Assembly (NCBI RefSeq): GCF_017877355.1
Contig: NZ_JAGIPR010000001.1
Location: 186,001 to 250,000, forward strand
Length of the DNA stretch: 64,000 bases
Origin: Chryseobacterium jejuense
Lineage (GTDB): Bacteria > Bacteroidota > Bacteroidia > Flavobacteriales > Weeksellaceae
Reading direction: 5' to 3'
In this document: piece by piece, positions 52,790 through 61,251 of the stretch
Layout of the letters: each line of letters opens with the position of its first letter
Position numbering within the stretch: the stretch's first letter is position 1
Position numbers and translations under genes: made by a program
Notes under the pieces: model-generated
What the model was told of the DNA's origin: nothing
Database searches by the model: none
Seen by the model: the letters and a program-made list of their open reading frames with translations, nothing else

Positions 52790-53998
52790 ATGAAAGAATT
52801 TTTCCGTCTTTTAAAACGAGAGTTCAAGCTTTTTATCAGCAATTCAACATTAAGAACAGTGTTCTTTGTGGCACCAATCTTTTATGCCACTTTGCTGGGG
52901 TTTGTCTACCAAAGCGGAAAAGTTGAAAACACACCTGTATTAGTTGTAGATAGAGATAATACACCTTTGTCCAACCAATTAACTGAAATGTTGGATGATA
53001 ATAAGAGTATTAAGATCATCAAATATATCCAGGAACCTTTGAGTATAAAGGATGAGGTTATTCGACATGAAGCAGCTGCGGTTGTAATTATACCATCCCG
53101 CTTTGAAGGCGATATGCTTCAGAAAAAATACCCTGAGCTGAATGTTTATATCAACACAGGAAACGTTTTAACGGCCAACTTTGCTTCCAAAGCACTTCAG
53201 CTTACCATAGGAACATTCTCTGCAGGAGCATCCATAAAAGCGTTACAGAAAGCCGGGATGCCTGCAGCAAAAGCTGCAACACAATATGAACCTTTCAAAG
53301 CCAACTATATTACCCTTTTCAATACTACCGGAAACTATTTGATCTTTATGTGGCCGGCTATGTTAGCAGTAGTGTTGCAACAGGTTATTTTGCTGGCGAT
53401 GGCTGTAAGTTTTGCCGCTGAATTTGAAAGAGGATCCTTTGTAAAAGAATATCTGAAAATGAAAAAATGGGCATTCCCAACCATGCTGATTAAAGTAATT
53501 CCGATTTGGATATCTTCTATCCTGATCGTAGGTGTTTATTACTTTATGCACATGATTTTCAGGGTTCCAATGCCGGAGGGAATACTTAATTTTATTCTTC
53601 TGACAGCAGTTTTTGTAGGCTCAGTATCATTCTTGGGAGTATTCATCAGTATATTGATCCCGGATGCTTTGAAGGCTACACAGATTCTTATGGTAATTGC
53701 CTCTCCAGCTTTTATTATCAGTGGATTTACATGGCCATTAAGTGCAATGCCGGCATTCGTACAGTTTATTGCCAACATTATCCCACTGACTCCATTTTTA
53801 CAGGCATTTAAAATTCTCTTAATTCAAAAAGGATCAGTAGAACTTACTTTCCCATATCTGAAACATTTAAGTATTCTTTTAGTTGTGTATGCCATTATTG
53901 GATGGATTGCTTTAAAGATTAAACTTTGGTTTATTTTCAAAAAAGCAGCTCCGCAGGAAATTGCTGTGGAAGGAGGTTCTGAAGTGGAGACTGAATAA
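52790..53998 (+). CDS. ABC-2 type transporter permease
   Basis: A 402-residue permease: an N-terminal membrane helix (VFFVAPIFYATLLGFVYQSG), a large periplasmic domain with LVVDRDNTPLSNQLTEML, then five C-terminal helices including IIPLTPFLQAFKILLI. This is the YhhJ/YbhR-type ABC-2 family, which exports drugs or lipids. No ATPase gene is next to it, so the energy-giving subunit must be encoded elsewhere or the substrate moved differently. It is the last gene of the TolC/HlyD/permease operon. Confidence 0.9.
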   Translation: MKEFFRLLKREFKLFISNSTLRTVFFVAPIFYATLLGFVYQSGKVENTPVLVVDRDNTPLSNQLTEMLDDNKSIKIIKYIQEPLSIKDEVIRHEAAAVVIIPSRFEGDMLQKKYPELNVYINTGNVLTANFASKALQLTIGTFSAGASIKALQKAGMPAAKAATQYEPFKANYITLFNTTGNYLIFMWPAMLAVVLQQVILLAMAVSFAAEFERGSFVKEYLKMKKWAFPTMLIKVIPIWISSILIVGVYYFMHMIFRVPMPEGILNFILLTAVFVGSVSFLGVFISILIPDALKATQILMVIASPAFIISGFTWPLSAMPAFVQFIANIIPLTPFLQAFKILLIQKGSVELTFPYLKHLSILLVVYAIIGWIALKIKLWFIFKKAAPQEIAVEGGSEVETE

Positions 53999-54303
53999 AT
54001 TATATTGGGGTGAAAAGTGAAAATATAGTTATGATGACAATGGTTCTCATTGGGTATTTATACTTATATTCTAAAGCTTTCATACTCTCAAACTTTTAAA
54101 ACCACCCCGTCAAAAATTCTTTAAATTTTAGGCACCCCTCCGGAGGATGGGATTGGTCATGCATCAAATGGCACCCGAGATAGAATAGCTGTGAAAAAGA
54201 TAAAATGACACCAAGATTCTCACCCTCTAAAATATTCAATCACTCAAACCCGAATCTGGCAACAAAAAATTCTCCCACCATAAAAATCAAACAAAAAAAC
54301 TGA
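53999..54303. other. Intergenic with a CCTCCGGAGG palindrome
   Basis: The stretch ACCCCGTCAAAAATTCTT through CACCCCTCCGGAGGATGGG (54101-54150) resembles a repeat common in Chryseobacterium genomes, but only one copy lies in this window. It includes the palindrome CCTCCGGAGG. No gene is seen. Confidence 0.4.
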
Positions 54304-54311
54304 TATATTTG
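54304..54311 (+). promoter_or_regulatory. -7 element TATATTTG before the DUF1569 gene
   Basis: A perfect TAnnTTTG lies 23 bases before the ATG of the DUF1569 gene. No clear -33 element is seen. Confidence 0.5.
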
Positions 54312-54334
54312 TCTGTAGTAAAAACAGATCGTAT

Positions 54335-54790
54335 ATGGAAAATGTATTTGACGCAAAAGACGCTCAAAACTATATTGATAGAATAAACAGACTGGTAGAA
54401 GATACCCATGGATTATGGGGGAAAATGACAGTGGATCAGATGTTGGCGCACTGTTGTATTACTTATGAAATGGTGTATGAGCCGGAAAAACATAAAAAAC
54501 CGGGATCTATTGCGAAATTTATTTTAAAGACTTTTGTGAAATCTAAAGTAGTGGGTGAGAAAGCTTATCCGAGAGATTCTCCTACAGCTCCACAGTTCTT
54601 AGTATCGGGCAGAAAAAACTTTGAAGAAGAAAAGAGAAGACTGGTTGGTTTTATCCAAAAGACCCAACAACTAGGAGCAGATGCTTTCGATGGTAAAGAA
54701 TCTTTCTCTTTCGGAAAATTAAAAGCTCAGGAATGGAACAATATGTTTGCAAAACATTTGAATCATCACCTGGCTCAATTCGGAGTTTAA
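54335..54790 (+). CDS. DUF1569 / DinB-like protein
   Basis: A 151-residue helical protein. WGKMTVDQMLAHCCITYEMV and the late FAKHLNHHLAQFGV are the His-containing helices of the DinB/DUF1569 four-helix bundle, in which three His bind a metal. Some DinB-like proteins are thiol transferases (bacillithiol or mycothiol type), but the substrate is unknown. It starts a run of four small genes in the same direction. Confidence 0.85.
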   Translation: MENVFDAKDAQNYIDRINRLVEDTHGLWGKMTVDQMLAHCCITYEMVYEPEKHKKPGSIAKFILKTFVKSKVVGEKAYPRDSPTAPQFLVSGRKNFEEEKRRLVGFIQKTQQLGADAFDGKESFSFGKLKAQEWNNMFAKHLNHHLAQFGV

Positions 54791-54800
54791 AAATCACAGT

Positions 54801-55271
54801 ATGAAAAAACTTTTATTACTCTTTATTCTGGCAACCCAATTTGTGTTGGCACAGATGCCGGATATTTCAAATACATGGCTGAACAATAGTAAACCTTATA
54901 CTGGGACTATTGGAAATAAGGGCCAGGAATTGAAACTTAAGATTAATATTTCTGAACAGAATAAAAAGAATGATCAGGAGTATTTTGTTTCAGGGTATTC
55001 ACTTGTGGATACCCATTATGCCAAATTTGAAGGAACCATCACCATTTCGAAATATAGGGATTCTAAAAAACAGGGAACTGTATTTGGAGAATATGAACTG
55101 GCTGAAGAGAATAAAGGAAAACATTCCGGAGTTTTTAAAGGACGGTTCGTTTATAATTTTAAATGGAACAGGAAAACTGAAAAAGTGGAAGGGCAATATA
55201 TTGAATTGATTGGTGATTGGAAAAGCTATGATGGAATCCTTACCTTTAAGACCCATCTGAAAAATCAATAA
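54801..55271 (+). CDS. Secreted hypothetical protein
   Basis: A 156-residue protein with a Sec signal peptide (KKLLLLFILATQFVLAQ). The mature part is beta-rich and charged, with KPYTGTIGNKGQELKLKI and FVYNFKWNRKTEKVEGQYIE. I recognise no family. It starts 10 bases after the DUF1569 gene and is probably cotranscribed with it. Confidence 0.7.
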   Translation: MKKLLLLFILATQFVLAQMPDISNTWLNNSKPYTGTIGNKGQELKLKINISEQNKKNDQEYFVSGYSLVDTHYAKFEGTITISKYRDSKKQGTVFGEYELAEENKGKHSGVFKGRFVYNFKWNRKTEKVEGQYIELIGDWKSYDGILTFKTHLKNQ

Positions 55272-55302
55272 ATCTAAAATAATTTCTCAACACTAAAAAA
55301 AT

Positions 55303-55674
55303 ATGAAACTAGGAGCATTTTCAATCAGCTTAAGTGTAAAAGACCTTCAGAAATCCAAAGATTTTTATGAAAAACTAGGATTTACAATCATGGCCGGAGC
55401 TACAGCGCAAAACTATCTGATTATGAAAAACGGATCTACTTTAATAGGTCTGTTTCAGGCCATGTTTGATGGAAATATGCTGACTTTCAATCCAGGATGG
55501 GATGAAAACGCCCAAAATCTTGAATCCTTTGAAGATGTACGTGAAATTCAGAAACGTTTAAAGGAAGGTGGAGTAGAATTGGATAAAGAAGCTGATGAAA
55601 CTACTTCAGGGCCGGAGCATATCTACCTGAAAGATCCGGATGGAAATATGATCCTGATCGATCAGCACAGATAA
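55303..55674 (+). CDS. VOC-family protein (glyoxalase/bleomycin-resistance fold)
   Basis: A 123-residue protein with two beta-alpha-beta-beta-beta units. FSISLSVKDLQKSKDFYEKL opens the first and HIYLKDPDGNMILIDQHR closes the second. A metal His/Glu pair is not fully visible: the first-strand position is Ser, so metal binding is uncertain. VOC proteins include isomerases, dioxygenases and drug-binding proteins. It lies 42 bases before another VOC gene. Confidence 0.85.
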   Translation: MKLGAFSISLSVKDLQKSKDFYEKLGFTIMAGATAQNYLIMKNGSTLIGLFQAMFDGNMLTFNPGWDENAQNLESFEDVREIQKRLKEGGVELDKEADETTSGPEHIYLKDPDGNMILIDQHR

Positions 55675-55716
55675 ACAGAATTCAAAACAATTTAAAACTT
55701 AACTAAAAAAACAATC

Positions 55717-56166
55717 ATGGCATCAGTAAACGTTTACTTAACATTCAATGGGAATTGCAGAGAAGCATTCGATTTCTATAAGTCGGTTTTCGGAGGAGAA
55801 TATCCTTATATCGGAACTTTTGGAGAAATGCCTCCGATGGAAGGGAAAGAACTTCCTGAAGAAGATAAGAACAAAATTATGCACGTTACCCTTCCGATCT
55901 CTAAAGAAACCGTATTAATGGGAAGCGATACAGGCGGAGAATGGGCTTCTAATTTCAAAGAAGGGAATAACTTCTCAATCTCCATCAATGCAGAATCCAA
56001 AGAAGAAGCAGAGAAGTTATTTAATGGCCTTTCTACAGGCGGACAGGTAACAATGCCATTGGCAGACACTTTCTGGGGTGCCTATTTTGGAATGTTTACG
56101 GATAAATTCGGAATCAACTGGATGGTTAATTATGATGATCCTGCGAAAATGCAGCAGCATCCATAA
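55717..56166 (+). CDS. VOC-family protein, PhnB-like
   Basis: A 149-residue protein of the PhnB/DUF1338-like VOC subgroup. It opens NVYLTFNGNCREAFDFYKSV and contains HVTLPISKETVLMGSD, LADTFWGAYFGMFTDKFGIN and WMVNYDD. Such proteins are common in Bacteroidetes and their roles are not established. It ends the four-gene run, and a terminator follows. Confidence 0.88.
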   Translation: MASVNVYLTFNGNCREAFDFYKSVFGGEYPYIGTFGEMPPMEGKELPEEDKNKIMHVTLPISKETVLMGSDTGGEWASNFKEGNNFSISINAESKEEAEKLFNGLSTGGQVTMPLADTFWGAYFGMFTDKFGINWMVNYDDPAKMQQHP

Positions 56167-56195
56167 AACTGATTTTATCCAAAAAAATAATAAAG

Positions 56196-56222
56196 AAACC
56201 GACAGATATCTGTCGGTTTTTT
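56196..56222 (+). terminator. Intrinsic terminator
   Basis: AAACCGACAGA pairs with TCTGTCGGTTT across a 2-base loop (more likely 4 after fraying) and continues as TTT. It ends the DUF1569-to-VOC gene run and, by symmetry, could also stop the convergent T9SS-cargo gene. Confidence 0.8.
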
Positions 56223-56256
56223 CAATACCCATGTAGGCTGATTTTATTGAATAAGA

Positions 56257-57099
56257 TTAGTTCTTTTTAATAATTTTATAGCTTTCTGATTCTGATTTCA
56301 TGAGGTAAATTCCATCAGGAAGTTCGGTAATATCAATCTTATTGTCACCTTTAGCAGCTTCTGTTGTTTTCACAAGTTTCCCGGATTGGTCATATAAAAT
56401 GATTGTACTGTTTTTTTCCAGATTTAGATTGAAGGCTCCGGACGAAGGGTTGGGATATACATTTGTTTTCTTTTGAGGTGTAATTTCTACAGTTCCTAAG
56501 GTCTGCGTTTTAGACCATGTAAATGCGTCAAGGCACATATAAACATAACCGCCGGTTGACTGCAGCTGGATCTCATCAATGATTATATTACTATAGTTTT
56601 GATTATTAAGGTTTGTAAGGTCAATCAGAGTGAATCCATTGTAAGTGCCTGTTGTTCCTACTGTAGCATTGAATGTCGTATTAAAACTGGAGGTTTTGGT
56701 GGTAGAAAACTTTGTGACTCCGCCTAACTTTCCTGTAATGATTAGCGTTCCCGATGAGGTGGATTGGTTTAATGCAGTGTTGCTTAAGAATACCCAAAAT
56801 TTTGATACTTTAAATGAAGAACCGCTTTTAACACTGAAAGATGGAGAAGGGATATTCGTAGTTCCTGTGTTATCAATATAGGCATTATCATTGGCGGTTC
56901 CATTCCAGCCCGTATTTGGATAGTTTTTCTGAACCCTAAAAGTACCGGCTTGCGAAACAATGTTAAAAGTATAGCTATTATCGGTGAAGGATGTGCTGCC
57001 ATTCACTGCATTTTCAAAATTCATAGTGCTTGTTTGTGCACTGACGTCTGCAATCTTACTTAGAAAGATAAGAATGGTAAAAAGGATAATTTTTTTCAT
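56257..57099 (-). CDS. T9SS-secreted protein with C-terminal sorting domain
   Basis: A 280-residue protein with a Sec signal peptide (to ~21), then a beta-sandwich of ~170 residues rich in Thr, Ser and Asn (MNFENAVNGSTSFTDNSYTF, VYMCLDAFTWS). The last ~70 residues are a type A T9SS sorting domain: VYPNPSSGAFNLNLE, IILYDQSGKLVKT and ITELPDGIYLMK, ending in KIIKKN. It would be carried across the outer membrane by the gliding/T9SS machinery and then attached or released. The middle domain resembles carbohydrate-binding or DUF4465-like sandwich folds, though the match is weak. Confidence 0.88.
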   Translation of the reverse strand: MKKIILFTILIFLSKIADVSAQTSTMNFENAVNGSTSFTDNSYTFNIVSQAGTFRVQKNYPNTGWNGTANDNAYIDNTGTTNIPSPSFSVKSGSSFKVSKFWVFLSNTALNQSTSSGTLIITGKLGGVTKFSTTKTSSFNTTFNATVGTTGTYNGFTLIDLTNLNNQNYSNIIIDEIQLQSTGGYVYMCLDAFTWSKTQTLGTVEITPQKKTNVYPNPSSGAFNLNLEKNSTIILYDQSGKLVKTTEAAKGDNKIDITELPDGIYLMKSESESYKIIKKN

Positions 57100-57409
57100 G
57101 ATGTAGATTTCTTATGGTTAGTGTTTTTAATATATCAGGATGCCAGGAGTGTATTGTTCATCTTTCTGTTCGATATAACTTAAATAATATCCCAAAGTAA
57201 CGGTGAAATAACAAGTGAAAACAGCGTATTAAAATCCTAATTGTAAAACAGGTATAAATACGTGATTTTGATTATTCATATTGTTTTATTTTTGAAGAAA
57301 ACAAATGAGATTGATATGATTGAAAATAAAATAAGTTTATTTAGAGCATATAATTTGTTTTTTTCATAACTTCATTTTGTACAAAACCTATAATTTAAAA
57401 CAAATAACT
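57100..57409. other. Intergenic region between divergent genes
   Basis: About 310 AT-rich bases upstream of both the T9SS-cargo gene and the small hypothetical gene. I see no clean TAnnTTTG for either one and no repeat. Confidence 0.4.
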
Positions 57410-57736
57410 ATGGAATTACCTAAACATGCAGTAACATTAGAAGAAGCCATTAGATGGACTAAGAGGTGGCAATTAAAAGAATTAACTTCAGGGCTTGAAA
57501 TAAAAGCGCACATGATCCCAAAAAAAGATGTACAGGATATTTTCAGCAAAGATTTGAACGTTGAACATCTTCGTGGCTACAATGCGATTAGTGATGACGG
57601 GACATATAAATTTTTAATGGTTGGGGTAGATGCTAAAGGGGATGATATGGTGAATTATGAAAAAGGATATTACGTCTATGATATGACCACACCATGCCCA
57701 AGTGTATGCTCAACGGTAATATGGTGGGACCAGTAA
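57410..57736 (+). CDS. Small hypothetical protein
   Basis: A 108-residue soluble protein starting MELPKHAVTLEEAIRWTKRW; an upstream alternative start would add 11 unlikely residues. It continues AHMIPKKDVQDIFSKDLNVE, then DGTYKFLMVGVDAKGDDMVN and TPCPSVCSTVIWWDQ. I do not recognise a family. It lies 17 bases before a membrane protein gene and may be cotranscribed with it and the two-component system. Confidence 0.6.
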   Translation: MELPKHAVTLEEAIRWTKRWQLKELTSGLEIKAHMIPKKDVQDIFSKDLNVEHLRGYNAISDDGTYKFLMVGVDAKGDDMVNYEKGYYVYDMTTPCPSVCSTVIWWDQ

Positions 57737-57753
57737 TCTAAAATTGAAGATCA

Positions 57754-58386
57754 TTGGATCATTGGATTGAAATATTGTCATTAATTGGAAAAGGCATTCT
57801 GCTGATTAATCTGGCAGTATACTGTATAGGCTTTTCCCGCTCAGGAAGAGCCTATACATTTTTTATAAGCTATTTGGCATGGATATTAATCTGTGAAATA
57901 ATATTTTATGTGTTAAATTATCAGAGGATCAATAATCTGTTTTTTTCTCATTATTATCTGATTATTCAGTTCGTGCTGCTGGGACTTTTTTTCCATGAAA
58001 TTTTAACTGAAAAATATCAAAAAAATACAGCACGATTTCTTTTAATGATGATCCCTTCGGTTCTGATCGTGCAGTATATAATAGATCCGGAGAAATATTA
58101 CGTATTCAATTTATTTGAAATATTTATCACTTCCTATTCTCTCATTATTCTGGCATTGTTTCATTTATACAATATACTGGATACTGAAAAGAAATACAAC
58201 TATATAAGCCTTGGGCTTCTGCTGTATCTGATAAGCAGTACGGTGATATTTCTATCTGGAAATCTGTATACGGTAATGAATACAAATCTGCACAGAGAAA
58301 TCTGGGTTTTCAATGTGGTGATGTTTATCGTTTATCAGATTTTTATTTTTGCCGAGTATTTCTTTTCCCGTAGAAAAAATGTGTAA
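57754..58386 (+). CDS. Seven-helix membrane protein of unknown family
   Basis: A 210-residue very hydrophobic protein with about six or seven membrane helices (LIGKGILLINLAVYCIGF, YLAWILICEIIFYVLNY, then IISS-like helices to the end) and a basic C-terminal FSRRKNV. The start is a TTG; no nearer ATG keeps the first helix. I recognise no family. Its position just before a sensor kinase gene (21 bases) suggests it is a partner in sensing. Confidence 0.6.
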   Translation: MDHWIEILSLIGKGILLINLAVYCIGFSRSGRAYTFFISYLAWILICEIIFYVLNYQRINNLFFSHYYLIIQFVLLGLFFHEILTEKYQKNTARFLLMMIPSVLIVQYIIDPEKYYVFNLFEIFITSYSLIILALFHLYNILDTEKKYNYISLGLLLYLISSTVIFLSGNLYTVMNTNLHREIWVFNVVMFIVYQIFIFAEYFFSRRKNV

Positions 58387-58407
58387 TTACTGTTATGATC
58401 TTACAAC

Positions 58408-59184
58408 ATGAATGAAAATACAATTATTTCCACTATAGTCTATACCTTTTTGGCTTTTACCCTGCTGGCGGTTACGTTGGTCATATTTTATTATTTTTCA
58501 AATAAAAAAATAACGAAAAACCTTCTTCAAAAGAAAGAGTTGGAACTCAGGTATGAGAAAGACCTTACCCATGCCATTATAAGCTCTCAGGAAAAAGAAC
58601 GGTTACGGATTGCTCAGGACCTGCACGATGATATCAGTTCAAAATTGAGTGTAGTCTCTTTGAATATCCATCTGCTGGACTTTGATAATTTAACGAGGGA
58701 AGAATATAATGAACTGAAAAATAAAATCATCAATCTGGTAAATACCACAGCAGAAAGTGCCAGACAGATCTCTCATGACCTGCTTCCTCCGATTCTCGAG
58801 AAATTTGGATTGCATGCCGCCATAGATGCATTGTGCTCAGAGATCAATATGTCTAAAACAGTACAGATTTCTTACGCCAATAACCTGTATTTCGCAAAGG
58901 CTGAGGATGAAAAAAATTTACATATCTTTAGGATACTTCAGGAATTGATTAATAACTCTATAAAACACGGGAAAAGTACTCATATTGATATAGTATTTAA
59001 AGGAAAGGATGGAAAAAATACATGTATCTATAAGGATAATGGTAAAGGATTTAGTCCCAATGAAGACGTTCTGAAAGGAGGATTAGGATTACGGAATATA
59101 AGAAGCAGGGTAGAACTTATCAATGGTACATTGAAGATAGAAAGTGAAAACAGCAAAGGAATTACCGTAGAATTTACATTTTAA
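58408..59184 (+). CDS. NarL/LiaS-type sensor histidine kinase
   Basis: A 258-residue kinase with one N-terminal membrane helix (TFLAFTLLAVTLVIFYYF), a coiled linker, the HisKA_3 motif EKERLRIAQDLHDDISSKLS (phospho-acceptor His), then DLLPPILEKFGL and an ATPase domain with FRILQELINNSIKHG and KDNGKGF ... GGLGLRNIRSRV. It lacks a large sensor domain, so it probably responds to the membrane or to a partner protein. The following response regulator gene starts 11 bases downstream. Confidence 0.92.
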   Translation: MNENTIISTIVYTFLAFTLLAVTLVIFYYFSNKKITKNLLQKKELELRYEKDLTHAIISSQEKERLRIAQDLHDDISSKLSVVSLNIHLLDFDNLTREEYNELKNKIINLVNTTAESARQISHDLLPPILEKFGLHAAIDALCSEINMSKTVQISYANNLYFAKAEDEKNLHIFRILQELINNSIKHGKSTHIDIVFKGKDGKNTCIYKDNGKGFSPNEDVLKGGLGLRNIRSRVELINGTLKIESENSKGITVEFTF

Positions 59185-59195
59185 TTGATTATAAG

Positions 59196-59885
59196 ATGGA
59201 AAAAGATACCATTCGCCTGATGATCGTAGATGATGAAGCACTATTTCGTCAGGGAATTTCATTGTTGATACAGAGAGAAAAAGATATTATGCTGGTGCGT
59301 GATTTCAGCAATGGAAGAGAATTGCTTGATGCATTTGTCACCCTTGAAGAGTTGCCGGATATTATATTGATGGATCTCAATATGCCGGAAATTAACGGAG
59401 TGGAGGCCACCAAACAGATTCATATCAAATACCCTCAGATCAAAATTATAGCCCTCACCAGCTATAATACGAAAGCTTTTATTGTGAATATGATCCAGTC
59501 TGGGGCATGTTCCTTTTTGAAAAAAAATTCAAGTCCCTCAGAGTTGGTCAATGCCATTAGGGAAGTACACCAAAAAGGATTCTATTATAACATCGAAGTA
59601 ATGGAAGCTTTGCATCAGAGCCTGACTGCGCCTAAGAAGAAGGTTTCCAGTATCTTTGATGCCAATCACATTTCTAAAAGAGAGAAAGAAGTACTGGAGC
59701 TGATCTGTCAACAATACAGCACTCCTGAAATTGCAGACCAACTTTTTATAAGCTCAAGAACCGTAGAAGGACACCGTAATAGTCTGCTTCTGAAGACGGG
59801 GTCTAAAAATACAGCCGGTCTGGTAGTATACGCTATTGAAAGTAAAATGGTAGACACAAATTATCTAAAAGACAGATTCGATTAG
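59196..59885 (+). CDS. NarL/FixJ-family response regulator
   Basis: A 229-residue regulator. The receiver domain has LMIVDDEALFRQG, the phospho-acceptor Asp in DIILMDLNMPEIN and SCSFLKKNSS in place of the usual lysine loop. The C-terminal LuxR-type HTH (about 163-225) reads ISKREKEVLELICQQYSTPE followed by IADQLFISSRTVEGHRN. It is the partner of the kinase just upstream. Its targets are unknown. Confidence 0.93.
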   Translation: MEKDTIRLMIVDDEALFRQGISLLIQREKDIMLVRDFSNGRELLDAFVTLEELPDIILMDLNMPEINGVEATKQIHIKYPQIKIIALTSYNTKAFIVNMIQSGACSFLKKNSSPSELVNAIREVHQKGFYYNIEVMEALHQSLTAPKKKVSSIFDANHISKREKEVLELICQQYSTPEIADQLFISSRTVEGHRNSLLLKTGSKNTAGLVVYAIESKMVDTNYLKDRFD

Positions 59886-59959
59886 ATTTTATTGATATTT
59901 TCTCATTAAATTAGTTTTTATTTTTTAAATAAAAGACTAACCGACAGAAAATAGAAAAG

Positions 59960-60352
59960 ATGAAATTTACAATCGGAGATATTACAGCAGCACATCAAAA
60001 AGTAAAGAGCGGGGCAGACTTTCCTCAATATATTCAGGCTATAAAAAGTCTGGGCGTTGCTCATTATACAACTTATGTTTCTGACGGAAATACAGCCTAT
60101 TTCAACAGAGACCATCAATCGGTTCATACCGGAAGTAAATATGATACCCTTATCATTTCTGAAAAAACCAATCTTGACCATTTTAAAACCAGATTAAAAC
60201 TTCATCAGCAAGGAGGTACAGATTACCATACTTTCTGTAATGATTGTGCAGAAAGCGGAATAGCTGGCTGGGTAATGAATCTGGCAGCAATGACCTGTGC
60301 TTACTTTGATAAAGACCGAAAAGAAATTTTGGTAGAGCAGATTCCTGAGTAA
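59960..60352 (+). CDS. DUF1398-family protein
   Basis: A 130-residue protein of the DUF1398 (YbcV-like) family. It contains FTIGDITAAHQKVKSGADFP, the middle HYTTYVSDGNTAYF, then GGTDYHTFCNDCAESGIAGW and DKDRKEILVEQIPE. The family occurs in bacteria and some phages, and its role is unknown to me. It stands alone about 75 bases after the response regulator gene. Confidence 0.85.
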   Translation: MKFTIGDITAAHQKVKSGADFPQYIQAIKSLGVAHYTTYVSDGNTAYFNRDHQSVHTGSKYDTLIISEKTNLDHFKTRLKLHQQGGTDYHTFCNDCAESGIAGWVMNLAAMTCAYFDKDRKEILVEQIPE

Positions 60353-60428
60353 AATCACAGGAATTGAATATATCAGATCTAATGTTAGTTAATGTAAAAC
60401 TTACATCGAATCAATCATGAAAATATCG

Positions 60429-60460
60429 TTTGCTATTATTGATTTAAAATATTATTTTTG
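60429..60460 (+). promoter_or_regulatory. Promoter of the DUF2490 gene
   Basis: TTTG (60429-60432) and TATTTTTG (60453-60460) are 20 bases apart, an ideal Bacteroidetes -33/-7 pair. The ATG is 31 bases downstream. Confidence 0.65.
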
Positions 60461-60491
60461 TTAAAACGATAGATAATAGTAATTGATAAAC

Positions 60492-61169
60492 ATGAGAAAG
60501 GTTTTTACGAGGTTGGCATTCACAGTATTGAGCTTGGGGTCGGTTTTAACATGGGCGCAAAAAAATGATCTGGGCGCTTGGTATATGTATTTTGGAAACA
60601 ATAAGATCAGTAAAAAACTTAACTGGCACAATGAAGTTCAGTACAGAAATTTTGATGCCATTGGAGATCTGGAACAACTACTGATCCGTACCGGAATTGG
60701 ATATGATCTTAGTGAAAATAATAATAACGTATTGTTGGGATATGGCTTTATTTTAAGTCAGCCTTATGTAAACGGAGAAAAAAAAGAAAATATAGAACAC
60801 AGAATTTTCCAGCAATATATTACCAAGCAGAAGTTCGGACGTCTCAACCTTCAGCATCGCTATCGTTTGGAAGAACGTTTTCTGGAAGACAATTTTAGAA
60901 TGAGATTCCGTTATATGTTAGGACTGAATATCCCGATTACTCAGAAGGAAATGTTGCCGAAAACATTGTACGCCTCTGTATATAATGAGATTTTCCTTCA
61001 TTTCAACAGCCCTACTTTTGATAGAAACAGAGTCTACGGAGCTTTGGGCTATGTGATTAACAAAAACATGAGAATTGAAGCCGGATATATGAATCAGATT
61101 CAGGAAAACAGAAACAGAGGACAAATTCAGATTGGTTTTTATAACAATATACCGTTTACCAAAAACTAA
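60492..61169 (+). CDS. DUF2490 outer-membrane-type protein
   Basis: Starting at MRKVFTRLAFTVLSLGSVLT (signal peptide ending TWAQ), this 225-residue protein is a series of amphipathic strands: LGAWYMYFGNNKISKKLNWH, RLEERFLEDNFRMRFRYML and MRIEAGYMNQIQE. It ends in QIQIGFYNNIPF, typical of DUF2490 beta-barrel proteins of the outer membrane. Their function is unknown. It lies upstream of the bestrophin gene on the same strand. Confidence 0.88.
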   Translation: MRKVFTRLAFTVLSLGSVLTWAQKNDLGAWYMYFGNNKISKKLNWHNEVQYRNFDAIGDLEQLLIRTGIGYDLSENNNNVLLGYGFILSQPYVNGEKKENIEHRIFQQYITKQKFGRLNLQHRYRLEERFLEDNFRMRFRYMLGLNIPITQKEMLPKTLYASVYNEIFLHFNSPTFDRNRVYGALGYVINKNMRIEAGYMNQIQENRNRGQIQIGFYNNIPFTKN

Positions 61170-61251
61170 TGTTGACTGTTTCTGCTGAATGCGCTGATGA
61201 AGAACTTTTAAGACAAGATATTGATTAAAATTAACACAAAAAATAACACAT

